Source of the DNA: Eggerthella timonensis
GTDB lineage: Bacteria; Actinomycetota; Coriobacteriia; Coriobacteriales; Eggerthellaceae
Direction of reading: 5' to 3'
Assembly (NCBI RefSeq): GCF_900184265.1
Contig: NZ_FXXA01000002.1
Span: 1,200,918 to 1,264,917, forward strand
Length of the DNA: 64,000 nucleotides
The translations under genes were made by a program, and so were the position numbers. Position 1 is the stretch's first letter. Each line of letters starts with the position of its first letter. Shown one piece after another: positions 43,533 through 51,978 of the stretch. The notes beneath the pieces are model-generated. The model did not search any database. It was not told the DNA's origin and saw nothing but the letters and a program-made list of their open reading frames with translations.

Positions 43533-45092
43533 TCATGCCTTCTTCTGCTCGTCGATGGTCTGCTCGACCAGATTGAGGATCTCCTGCTGGTTGTGGACGT
43601 CCATCTTCGCATAGATGTTGCGGAGGTGAGTCTTCGCGGTGGACTGCGTGATGACGAGCGTGTCCGCGATATGCTGCGCGGTGCGGCCGCGTGCCAGCAA
43701 TACGAGGATCTCCTCCTCGCGCCCCGTCAGCTGGTACTGGTCGGTGAGCGCATGGCACGCGTTCTGCAGCTTGTTCGCGTGGGGAAGCGCATCGTGAACG
43801 TCGGGTGCGTCAGGGCCGGGCCATTGACCGCGGATTGGCGTGTGGTAGTCGGTGATGCTTCCCGAAAGCGACGTGATGGCTCCGCAGGCGAACAATACGA
43901 CAAGCGCGATGACCGAGCTGGACACGAATACGTCGGGCGACATATGCTCCAATAGAAGAGAGCTCGCCGCCTTGCCTGCGGTGAACGAGAGGAACGCGAC
44001 GCACCAGGGCATCAGGTACGGCCGTTTGCTTTCGATGAGGAAGGGGGCCAGCATGATAAAGAGGAACACCAGCTTCTGCGTGATGTTCAGCAAGACGAGG
44101 TAGAGGAATATCCACGTCTCGTTCACGAAGGACGACAGCCACAAGGCAAGAAGCACGGTGGGTATGAGGAACACCTTGTACAGCTCGAGGCTCCGCCTGT
44201 TCCAGAAGTACTGGACGAGCACGAGGATAGCCGCTCCGCCGCATGCGGTGCCCACGGCCGTGCCCAGCTGGATGATGAGCGATACCGTCCCGCCGTCTTG
44301 CAGGGGAATCCATTGGTAGTGGATATGTCCGAACACCACGGCATAGCAAGCCAGCGACAGCATCATCGTCACGACGAATACTCGTCGACCGCGAGGAGCC
44401 TGGTCCGAGGGGACGATGAGGGATCGATCGGGGCAGCCGATTCCCGCCACCAAGCTCCGCTCCGGGCTCGCGCAGGCGTCCTCGCTCGGGATGTCGTCGC
44501 GATCCGCACGCGGCGCGCGCGAACGGGCGTATTCCCTGAAATAGCAGAGCAGCACCATCGACACGATGGGGAGCAGCGATACCGTGCCGTAGGCGGCATC
44601 CACCTTCAGAAACGCGATGAGGCTGTTCATTGCCGCTACGACGATGGTGCCCAGGCCCAGCACGGCGGCGCAGGCGCGCGCCCCGTAGGGAAAGAGCGCT
44701 TTCATCCAGAGAAACAGGATGACGCCCTCTCCAAGCCCGAACACGATGCGCGCGATGGAGGATACGATGGGGTTGTCCTCCCATACGCTTTGCTGCAAGA
44801 CGACGAACATGGAAGCCGTCATCAACGCTCCTGCGCCGATGACGATCGCGGCGGGAACGTGGGTGGGCGCGTCCAGCTTGCGATACGCAAGAGCCAGCAT
44901 GATCAGGAGAAGGAACGATACGAGCGACGCGACGGCGTGGTATTCGCCGCTGATATTGACGGTTCTGATCGTCGAGAGGCGGTCGCCTTCGACGGCGAGC
45001 AGCGCGCATCCGAAGCCGATCGAAGCGATCGCGATTCCCGGCACCTCGCGAATCGCCAGCGCAAGCGGCGACGATCCTCGTTCGTCTGTCAT
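43533..45092 (-). CDS. Polytopic LuxR-type transcriptional regulator, operon 4 neighbour
   Basis: This 519-residue regulator has about twelve membrane helices, a large central loop (RSRAPRADRDDIPSEDACAS) and a C-terminal LuxR helix-turn-helix (LTGREEEILVLLARGRTAQH, HLRNIYAKMDVHNQQEILNL). AAGGGGGT precedes the ATG at 45092. It is divergent from the DmsA-type gene at 45379, its likely target, and converges on the HipA-like pair, whose end is 16 bases away. Confidence 0.9.
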   Translation of the reverse strand: MTDERGSSPLALAIREVPGIAIASIGFGCALLAVEGDRLSTIRTVNISGEYHAVASLVSFLLLIMLALAYRKLDAPTHVPAAIVIGAGALMTASMFVVLQQSVWEDNPIVSSIARIVFGLGEGVILFLWMKALFPYGARACAAVLGLGTIVVAAMNSLIAFLKVDAAYGTVSLLPIVSMVLLCYFREYARSRAPRADRDDIPSEDACASPERSLVAGIGCPDRSLIVPSDQAPRGRRVFVVTMMLSLACYAVVFGHIHYQWIPLQDGGTVSLIIQLGTAVGTACGGAAILVLVQYFWNRRSLELYKVFLIPTVLLALWLSSFVNETWIFLYLVLLNITQKLVFLFIMLAPFLIESKRPYLMPWCVAFLSFTAGKAASSLLLEHMSPDVFVSSSVIALVVLFACGAITSLSGSITDYHTPIRGQWPGPDAPDVHDALPHANKLQNACHALTDQYQLTGREEEILVLLARGRTAQHIADTLVITQSTAKTHLRNIYAKMDVHNQQEILNLVEQTIDEQKKA

Positions 45093-45195
45093 GCGGACCC
45101 CCTTTTACTCACATCCCCATGGCGATAAGGCTCGTTCGAGCATTGTCGTCAGTATAGCAATTCGCCGATACCGCGGCGGCGGGCGGATGGCGAAA

Positions 45196-45212
45196 TACCA
45201 CTCTCGGTGGTA
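45196..45212. promoter_or_regulatory. Candidate operator dyad, operon 4
   Basis: TACCAC-N5-GTGGTA, a perfect 17-bp dyad in the divergent gap, ending 166 bases before the A subunit start. The halves differ from those of operons 1-3. Confidence 0.45.
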
Positions 45213-45378
45213 GGTCTTTCATGAGCTCGATAGTAGGGTTTCTGACCTGGTTGAACAGAGTTCGCATCAGCGGTGGGGTGCTCAACTCGCGCTCGATCTG
45301 CATCATGGTTCGCACGGACGCTTGGTCCGGCCCGCTCGTTGGAGTGCGGGTGAAAAGGGAACCGGCAGAGGAGGAGCT

Positions 45379-48237
45379 ATGGCGAACACCACGCAAAGGC
45401 GGTCGTTTGGCACCATGAGCCGTCGCAGCTTCATGAGGCTCGCAGGGGTGACGAGCGCTGCGCTTGCGCTGACGTCGGCAACGGCGCCGGCGGCGCTTGC
45501 CGAAGAGCACGACAGCGGAACGGTTGCGTCGTCGGACGGCGTGCAGCGTATTCGCACGATGTGCCGCGGGTGCGGCAAGATGGAATGCGGCGTGTGGGTG
45601 ACGGTGGAGAACGGCCGCGCTATCAAGATCGAGGGGGACGAGAGCTCGTTCGCGTCGTCGGGGAACAGCTGCAGCAAGTCGCAGGCTTCGCTGCAGGCGT
45701 GCTACCATCCCGATCGGCTCGCGTATCCCATGAAACGCACGAATCCCAAGGGCGACGACGATCCGGGTTGGGTGCGCATCAGCTGGGACGAGGCTCTCGC
45801 CGAAGCCGGCACGAAGCTCAACGAGATCAAGGAGCAGCGCGGCGGGAACTCCATGTTCTCGATGTGCGGCACCAGCCGCATCTACTGCATGGCGAGCGCG
45901 CTCGGCATGCAGGGCATTCTGAACACGGCGAACACCCATCAGGCGTACCAGATTTGCAAGGGTCCCCGCCATGTGGCCACCGGCATGGTGTCGGCTCGTG
46001 CGTACAGCTGGATGGCCACGGTCGACCGGCCGAGCGTGTTCGTGCAATGGGGCGGCGCTTCGGAGCTGTCCAACTACGATGACTCGTGTCGCACGACGGT
46101 CGATGCTGCAGTCAAGGCGGACAAGCACATCATCGTCGATCCGCGTCAGACGAACCTCGGCAAAGAAGCCGACATATGGAATCCGCTGCGTCCCGGCACC
46201 GACGGCGCGGTGGGGCTCGGCTGGCTCAACGTGATCATGGAGAACAACCTATACGACGAGCTTTGGGTGAAGCGGTGGACGAACGGCCCGTTCCTCGTGT
46301 GCGAGGATATCGAGCCTTCCGGTTGGCAGCAGATGGGTGCCGGCGGTCCAGAAGAAATCAAAACGCGCCTGCTCAAGGAATCCGATGTGCAGGAAGACGG
46401 CAGTCCGAAACGGTTCATGGTCTACGATCAGTTGAACCAGCGGCTTACGTATTTCGATGCGGATACGGGATACTGGGAGGGCGAGCAGCCTCGCACGCTG
46501 ACGGGGAAGGAGGCGCGGCAAAAGCACCTCGCACCCGGCGTGACGCAAGGTTGGGTGCCCGATCCTACCGGGTTCGATCCGGAGATCGATCCTCAGATAT
46601 TCGGGCAGGTGGAAGTCACCCTGAAAGACGGTTCGACTTCGGTCTGCAAAACGGTGTGGCAAACGTTCTCAGACTACGTAGCCGATTTCACGCCCGAGAG
46701 GGTGGAGGAGATCACCAGCGTTTCGGCTGATGCTTTGCGCGAGGCGGCCATCACCTATGCGACGCCCATCGATCCATCGACCGGATACGGCAACGGTGGC
46801 ATCCAGTACATGCTGGCCATCGAGCATGCGTGCAACTCGGTCCAGAACAGCCGTATCTGCGATCTCATCGTGGGGATCACGGGGAACTTCGACACCCCCG
46901 GCGGCAATCGCGGCGCAACGGCCGCGACTTTCGACGAAGAGTTCGCCATGATGGGCAGCGGTCTGCCCATGGCGTCGGCTGACTTGTGGGACAAGGTGCT
47001 GGGCGTGGAGGACATTCCTTTGCTCAAGCATCACGGCATCTGGGCCGATTCGACGGCCATTTGGGATGCGTGCAACAACGAAGGGGCGCCGTACCCGTTG
47101 TACGGCGGCGTCTGCCAGTCGGGCGATGTGATGAACATGTCCAACGCTCTTTGGGGTTGGGAAGGCTTGAAGAAGCTGGACTTCCTGCTGGACATCGACC
47201 TGTGGCATACGCCCACGTCCCAGTTGGCGGATATCCTGCTGCCTGCGCGCCATTGGCTCGAGGTGGATTGCCCTCGCCGCTCCCAAGGGTCTGGCGGCAT
47301 GGAGGGAAGCCATTGCAAGTGCGTGGAGCCCCTCGGCGAGAGCTGGTTCGACGTGGACATCATCATCCAGCTGTGCAAGGCCATGGGCATTCCCTGGAGC
47401 GCCGACCCCGACGATCCGTGGCCGGACTCCATCAAGGAGCTTGATGCGGCATGCGAGCCGATGGGTCTTACCTGGGAGGAATGGAAGCAGGAGTTTCAGA
47501 AGACCGGTTTCCGCGACTGCAAGAAGGAATACCCCGACGACTGGGGCACCTACCGACGCTACGAAACGGGCCACTGCCGCTCCGATGGCAAGCCGGGCTT
47601 GCAGACGCCCACGCTCAAGCAGGAGATATGGTCGACCATCATCGAGACGTACCATCCTGACGGCCGGTACAACCTTCCCACGTATTCCGAGCCCCCGGAG
47701 AGCCCCGTTGCACAGCCTGAGCGGGCTCAGGAGTACCCCTACATCATGACGACGGGCCGTCGCATTCCCGTGTACTTCCATTCCGAGCACCGGCAGCTGC
47801 CGTGGTGCCGCGAGTTGTGGCCGGTGCCGCGCGTAGAGATCAACCCGAAGGATGCGCTTGAGCTCGGCATAGAACAGGGCGATTGGGTGTGGATCGAGAC
47901 AGAGCGCGGCAAGGTGCGACAAGTGGCGGATCTCTATCACGGCATCCGCCCGGGAACCATCAACTGCGAGCATCAGTGGTGGCTGCCCGAGTTCCACGGC
48001 GCGACGAAGGGTTTCGACCTCATCAGCATCAACTGCCTGGTGAACAAGGACATGCGCGATCCTCTGTGCGGATCTTCGTACGCGCGCGCTTACAACGTGA
48101 AGGTGTACAAAGCCACGCCCGAGAACTCGCCGTTCGGCAATCCCGTGCCGTGCGACGTCGACGGGACCGAGATGATCACGTCGCCCGATGACCCGCGTTT
48201 GAAGGAATGGCTGCCGAACTACGAGGGGAGGGACTAG
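45379..48237 (+). CDS. DmsA-type molybdopterin oxidoreductase, Tat-exported, operon 4
   Basis: At 952 residues this is the shortest of the four catalytic subunits. The Tat signal is MSRRSFMRLAG (residues 13-23) with a second RR at 7-8. The [4Fe-4S] motif is MCRGCGKMEC (cysteines 62, 65, 70), so the doubled cysteine of its paralogues is a methionine here. MFSMCGTSRIY near 165 and VYFHSEHRQLPWCRELWPVP near 805 are shared family blocks. It is closest in layout to operon 1 (both have WGGASELSNYDDSCRTTVD). GAGGAGGAG precedes the ATG at 45379. Substrate unknown. Confidence 0.93.
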   Translation: MANTTQRRSFGTMSRRSFMRLAGVTSAALALTSATAPAALAEEHDSGTVASSDGVQRIRTMCRGCGKMECGVWVTVENGRAIKIEGDESSFASSGNSCSKSQASLQACYHPDRLAYPMKRTNPKGDDDPGWVRISWDEALAEAGTKLNEIKEQRGGNSMFSMCGTSRIYCMASALGMQGILNTANTHQAYQICKGPRHVATGMVSARAYSWMATVDRPSVFVQWGGASELSNYDDSCRTTVDAAVKADKHIIVDPRQTNLGKEADIWNPLRPGTDGAVGLGWLNVIMENNLYDELWVKRWTNGPFLVCEDIEPSGWQQMGAGGPEEIKTRLLKESDVQEDGSPKRFMVYDQLNQRLTYFDADTGYWEGEQPRTLTGKEARQKHLAPGVTQGWVPDPTGFDPEIDPQIFGQVEVTLKDGSTSVCKTVWQTFSDYVADFTPERVEEITSVSADALREAAITYATPIDPSTGYGNGGIQYMLAIEHACNSVQNSRICDLIVGITGNFDTPGGNRGATAATFDEEFAMMGSGLPMASADLWDKVLGVEDIPLLKHHGIWADSTAIWDACNNEGAPYPLYGGVCQSGDVMNMSNALWGWEGLKKLDFLLDIDLWHTPTSQLADILLPARHWLEVDCPRRSQGSGGMEGSHCKCVEPLGESWFDVDIIIQLCKAMGIPWSADPDDPWPDSIKELDAACEPMGLTWEEWKQEFQKTGFRDCKKEYPDDWGTYRRYETGHCRSDGKPGLQTPTLKQEIWSTIIETYHPDGRYNLPTYSEPPESPVAQPERAQEYPYIMTTGRRIPVYFHSEHRQLPWCRELWPVPRVEINPKDALELGIEQGDWVWIETERGKVRQVADLYHGIRPGTINCEHQWWLPEFHGATKGFDLISINCLVNKDMRDPLCGSSYARAYNVKVYKATPENSPFGNPVPCDVDGTEMITSPDDPRLKEWLPNYEGRD

Positions 48238-48240
48238 GCT

Positions 48241-48909
48241 ATGACTCAGTATGCGATTGCCACCGATCTCAATCGGTGCGTAGGCTGCCTGGCATGCTCG
48301 GTGACCTGCAAAGTGGTGAACGACGTTCCTATCGGGTCGTATTGGAACAAGGTGCTGCGCATCGGCCCGAATCCGAAGTTCGAAGGCGCCGAGTTCCCCG
48401 ATGTGGAGATGTACTTTCTCACCGTGCAATGCCAGCACTGCGCCGACCCCGAGTGCGTGAAGGTGTGCCCGACCGGCGCCTCGCACAAGCTGGAGGACGG
48501 AACCGTGCAGATCGACAAGTCCAAGTGCATCGGCTGCCAGTTCTGCGCGATGTCGTGCCCGTACGGCGTGCGGTATTTGAACGAGGTCGAGCGCGTGGTG
48601 GAGAAGTGCACCTTGTGCGAGCAGAAGATCGCCCAGGGAGAGCTGCCGCAGTGCGTCACGCAATGTGGCGGCCGTGCGCGCTATTTCGGTGATCTGGAGC
48701 AAGGGATCGCAGGTTTCGAGGGCCCGGCTCCCATCGATATCGCTTCAAGGAACGTCGACTACGATGCGACCGTCCAGAGTCGCGCGAAGTTGGTCGACGA
48801 GATCGAGTCGTATGCCGAAAGCGATGTGTATCGCCTGCCAAACGTGGGGAACAACCCGAGCTTCGTGTACATCCTGCGCAATCGTACGTGGCAAGGAGGC
48901 GGTGAATAA
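48241..48909 (+). CDS. DmsB-type four-cluster ferredoxin subunit, operon 4
   Basis: This 222-residue subunit has four cysteine groups (CVGCLACSVTC, CQHCADPECVKVC, CIGCQFCAMSC, CTLC with CVTQC). It starts 3 bases after the A gene and overlaps the C gene by one base (TAATG). The variable C-terminal part (IDIASRNVDYDATVQSRAKL) is distinct from the other B subunits. It passes electrons from the anchor to the molybdenum subunit. Confidence 0.95.
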   Translation: MTQYAIATDLNRCVGCLACSVTCKVVNDVPIGSYWNKVLRIGPNPKFEGAEFPDVEMYFLTVQCQHCADPECVKVCPTGASHKLEDGTVQIDKSKCIGCQFCAMSCPYGVRYLNEVERVVEKCTLCEQKIAQGELPQCVTQCGGRARYFGDLEQGIAGFEGPAPIDIASRNVDYDATVQSRAKLVDEIESYAESDVYRLPNVGNNPSFVYILRNRTWQGGGE

Positions 48910-49814
48910 TGGAACTCCAGTGGCCTTTGATTTTGTTCACCACGCTGGTGGCGTGGAGCGCGGGGCTGTTCGGGACGCAGGCCTTGATGGCCGTGTTCGG
49001 CGTCGGGAAGCGGGCGCAGGTGCCGGCTTGGGTTGTGTCGGCCGTCTTGCTGGCCGCCGGCGGGATCGCGGTGTTCTTCCATCTGGAGCACTGGGAGCGG
49101 ATCTTCAACGGGTTCGGGCACCTGACTTCGGGCATCACGCAGGAGCTGATCGCGATCGTGGTGCTTGCCGTGGTCGCCGTGGCCTACCTCGTGCTCATGC
49201 GCAAGTCCGACGACGGCGCGAGCGTGCCGAAGTGGCTGGCGTGGCTGTCCGTCGCGCTGTCGGTGGCGCTCGTGGCCGTCATGGCGCACTCGTACACCAT
49301 GGCCGCCCGTCCCGCGTGGGACTCGATCCTCTGGATCCTCTACGTCCTCGGCAACGCCTGCGTGTTGGGGCCCGCGACGTTCCTCCTCCTCTCCGCCTTG
49401 GCTGCAGGGGGACCCGGGGACCAGCCCGCCGAGCGCGCAGCCGGCGCCGGGGCCTCCGCGGGTCTCGCGGCCCTCGCCGGCGCCGCCGCGAACGCCCTCG
49501 CGGCCCTCGCCTTCGCCGCCTTCCTCCAGCTCTCCGCCGGCTCCTTCGCCGACGTCGGCCTCTACTTCGACCCGACCCACCCGACGAAGGCCATGGCCGA
49601 CGCCGCCGCGACGGTGGGCTCCCAGGCCCCGCTGCTGTGGCTCGGCGCCGTGGCGGTAGGCGCGATCGTCCCCCTGGCCGCAGCCTTCATGGGCAGGCGC
49701 ACGGGGAACTGGAAGCTCTGGGCCCCGGCAGCCATAATCGCCGCCCTCGTCGGAGCCGTCTGCATGCGCGTCGTCTTCTACAACCTGGGGCTCAGCGTGT
49801 TCATGTTCTACTAG
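48909..49814 (+). CDS. DmsC-type membrane anchor subunit, operon 4
   Basis: This 301-residue anchor is nearly identical to the C subunits of operons 2 and 3 (MELQWPLILFTTLVAWSAG, VGLYFDPTHPTKAMADAAA). The variable loop reads LAAGGPGDQPAERAAGAGAS. It is followed by a terminator hairpin and a conserved-loop hairpin, the same order as in operon 3. Confidence 0.93.
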   Translation: MELQWPLILFTTLVAWSAGLFGTQALMAVFGVGKRAQVPAWVVSAVLLAAGGIAVFFHLEHWERIFNGFGHLTSGITQELIAIVVLAVVAVAYLVLMRKSDDGASVPKWLAWLSVALSVALVAVMAHSYTMAARPAWDSILWILYVLGNACVLGPATFLLLSALAAGGPGDQPAERAAGAGASAGLAALAGAAANALAALAFAAFLQLSAGSFADVGLYFDPTHPTKAMADAAATVGSQAPLLWLGAVAVGAIVPLAAAFMGRRTGNWKLWAPAAIIAALVGAVCMRVVFYNLGLSVFMFY

Positions 49815-49829
49815 CGCATCCCCCCGATA

Positions 49830-49875
49830 GCGCCTGCGGGGGCGCCGCCGACCAGGTGAGCCCTCCCGCAGGCGC
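49830..49875 (+). terminator. Terminator hairpin after operon 4
   Basis: A perfect 11-bp stem (GCGCCTGCGGG and complement at 49865-49875), 15 bases after the dmsC-type stop. Confidence 0.7.
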
Positions 49876-49882
49876 ACAGAGA

Positions 49883-49963
49883 GGCCCCGGCCCTCCTCGA
49901 GCGCGATTCGTCTCCCCATACCCCCTTGCAAACGACGGATCGCCCTCGAGGAGGGCCGGGGCC
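49883..49963. repeat. Conserved-loop hairpin, copy 3
   Basis: A 19-bp perfect stem (GGCCCCGGCCCTCCTCGAG and complement) around the same loop as copies 1 and 2. Confidence 0.9.
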
Positions 49964-49987
49964 GGGCTCCCGAGCGGGTTCCGGCGC

Positions 49988-50160
49988 CTCTTCTGCAACT
50001 TTTTCGACTTCGTGGCAAGTGGGCTCCCGAAGCCGGTTCTCCCATCAGGCGTTTCGCAAGCGCAAGAAAACGCGCGGCAACCGCGAGGCCACCATGTGCA
50101 AGTAAATCCCCAGGTGGCACTCTGTTCCGCTTGCCACGAAGTCGAAAAAGTTGCAGAAAG
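49988..50160. repeat. 173-bp palindromic element, copy 3 (GCAACTTTTTCGAC family)
   Basis: 29-bp perfect inverted ends at 49991-50019 and 50130-50158, with TTCGTGG in place of TTTGTGG on both sides (a compensated change). The interior has CATCAGGCGTTTCGC. Confidence 0.9.
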
Positions 50161-50240
50161 CAGACCAAACCTTGCAACGAGTCGCCCGCCGTCCTCATGA
50201 GCGTCCTCATGAGGACGGCGGGCCTCAATTCCGGCAGAAC

Positions 50241-51707
50241 CTATCCCTCCACGCCGCTTTCTCGCTCTAGCAGGTCGATCAGCTCTTGTTGGGAGTGGAC
50301 GTCGGTTTTGCGGTAGATGCTCTTCACGTGGCTCTTCACCGTCTCGTCGCCGATGACCAGCTCCTCGCGTATGTAGGCGCGGTTGCGCCCCTTCGCCAGC
50401 AGGAAGAACACCTCGATCTCGCGCGGCGACAAGCGGCAGCTGCGCGCCAGGCGCGTGCCCGCCTTCTCGAAGTCGGACGTGGCGTCGGCCTCCTCCATCG
50501 GTTTCACGAACCCCCAACCCGTGTTCGCCGACCCGCTTCCCATGGCGAACAGCGCGATGATGAGGATCACGAACACGATGCCCGCCGACAGCATGGCCAG
50601 CCCGAGGTCGCCGTGCACCACGGTGAGCGCGAGGGCGGCCGCGACCGAGCCGACGAACTGCCCTAGCTGGATGCACAGCAGTCCCCAGCCCACCACCCAA
50701 CCGGTCGGCACCCTGCCGCGCGACGCCAGCACGGGCCACAGCGCCCACAGCACGATGTAGAAGTACTGGTAGCCGAACTGGTGCACGGCGGTGCCGATGA
50801 CGTTCCACGGCTCGTGCAGCGGCAGGAACAGGAACCCCGCCGCCATGAGCGGCAGCGCGATCTGGTACGTGAGGTGGTCGAAGTCCATCTTGTACACGCT
50901 CATCGTGACGAACACGGCCAGCGCGCCGCCTGCGATGGCGATGATGTTCAGCTGGTCGCGCACGCCGATCCAATCGTCGCCCACCGGGGCGATGAGTCCC
51001 TTCATGGCGCCGAACGACACGCCGAAGAACACGGCGATCACCATCATGCGCACGGGAGGCTTCTCGTGCACGCGCACGTTGCGCATCGCGCGCGGCGGCC
51101 GGGGCACGCTACGCTTGAAGTGGACGAAGCATCCCATGCTGACCAAGGGGAGCAGGGCGACCACGAGCTGCGCTGCGTCGACGGGCAGCATCCGCACGAG
51201 CAAGTACGCCACCGCGGCGATGAGCAGCGACACCACGCTGTAGTTCACGGTGCGCTGCGATCCTAACGATGCCAGCAGCTCGGCCCACAGCACCACGACG
51301 ATGCCGCTGCCCACGCCGGTCAGCAGCGATCCGGTCAGGTAGAGGGTCGAGGCGGCATCGCCCGTGCCGGCGAGCGCCGGATGGGAGATGGCGACGGTGC
51401 CGAGCGCGGTGAGCGCGGCGGCAAGCTGGGGGAGCCCCTTCACGTCGGACAGCGGATTGCGCACGTAGGAGAGCAGCAGCAGAAACGCGATGGTCACCAC
51501 GTTCGCCAGCAGCGACGTCACCCAGAGCGGCTCGAGCGCGATGCCTGCAAGCCCCGTTGCCGCGCCCGCACCGCCTGACGAACCGAGCAGCGTTCCCTCG
51601 CCGTAGAACAGCGAGCTCCAGAACACGCACCAGATCCAGGTCCAATGGGCCGCGAACCCCAACAGGTCGGGCGTGCGCCACAGCTCCTTGCGCAACGATG
51701 GTTTCAT
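50241..51707 (-). CDS. Polytopic LuxR-type transcriptional regulator, flavoprotein neighbour
   Basis: This 488-residue regulator has about twelve membrane helices and a C-terminal LuxR helix-turn-helix (LSPREIEVFFLLAKGRNRAY, HVKSIYRKTDVHSQQELIDL). The ATG at 51707 was chosen because GGGGAGG lies six bases upstream; an ATG at 51713 abuts that site. It is divergent from the flavoprotein at 51979, its presumed target. Confidence 0.9.
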   Translation of the reverse strand: MKPSLRKELWRTPDLLGFAAHWTWIWCVFWSSLFYGEGTLLGSSGGAGAATGLAGIALEPLWVTSLLANVVTIAFLLLLSYVRNPLSDVKGLPQLAAALTALGTVAISHPALAGTGDAASTLYLTGSLLTGVGSGIVVVLWAELLASLGSQRTVNYSVVSLLIAAVAYLLVRMLPVDAAQLVVALLPLVSMGCFVHFKRSVPRPPRAMRNVRVHEKPPVRMMVIAVFFGVSFGAMKGLIAPVGDDWIGVRDQLNIIAIAGGALAVFVTMSVYKMDFDHLTYQIALPLMAAGFLFLPLHEPWNVIGTAVHQFGYQYFYIVLWALWPVLASRGRVPTGWVVGWGLLCIQLGQFVGSVAAALALTVVHGDLGLAMLSAGIVFVILIIALFAMGSGSANTGWGFVKPMEEADATSDFEKAGTRLARSCRLSPREIEVFFLLAKGRNRAYIREELVIGDETVKSHVKSIYRKTDVHSQQELIDLLERESGVEG

Positions 51708-51839
51708 CCGCATCCTCCCCTTGCATGCATCGAACGCCTGAATCGCGCGCCGCGCGCGGATGGCGTATCCCACAGCGATCCCCGTCGGAGATTATACGCG
51801 AGCGCATCATCTTCTGCTGCTCTGCCCGTGCGAAAAGCA

Positions 51840-51856
51840 TCCCCCAGGTAGGGGGA
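51840..51856. promoter_or_regulatory. Candidate operator dyad upstream of flavoprotein
   Basis: TCCCCC-N5-GGGGGA, a perfect 17-bp dyad with the same 6-5-6 layout as the operon 4 dyad, ending 122 bases before the flavoprotein start. Confidence 0.4.
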
Positions 51857-51978
51857 AATCCGGGAGGGGAGGCGAAGTTCCCCCGGTCGACGGGATGATG
51901 ACCGGCGAGGTCGGGCGTATGGTCGATGCAACGCGGCGACAAGGGGCCGCGAGCAAGCAATGGAGGAGGGAATCACTC

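Larger units (their letters stand above)
49815..50240. other. 426-bp convergent gap with terminator and two repeat types
   Basis: No gene is seen. It contains the operon 4 terminator (49830-49875), conserved-loop hairpin copy 3 (49883-49963) and a palindromic element (49988-50160). A GAGCGTCCTCATGAGGACGG palindrome near 50200 precedes the LuxR stop. Confidence 0.8.
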
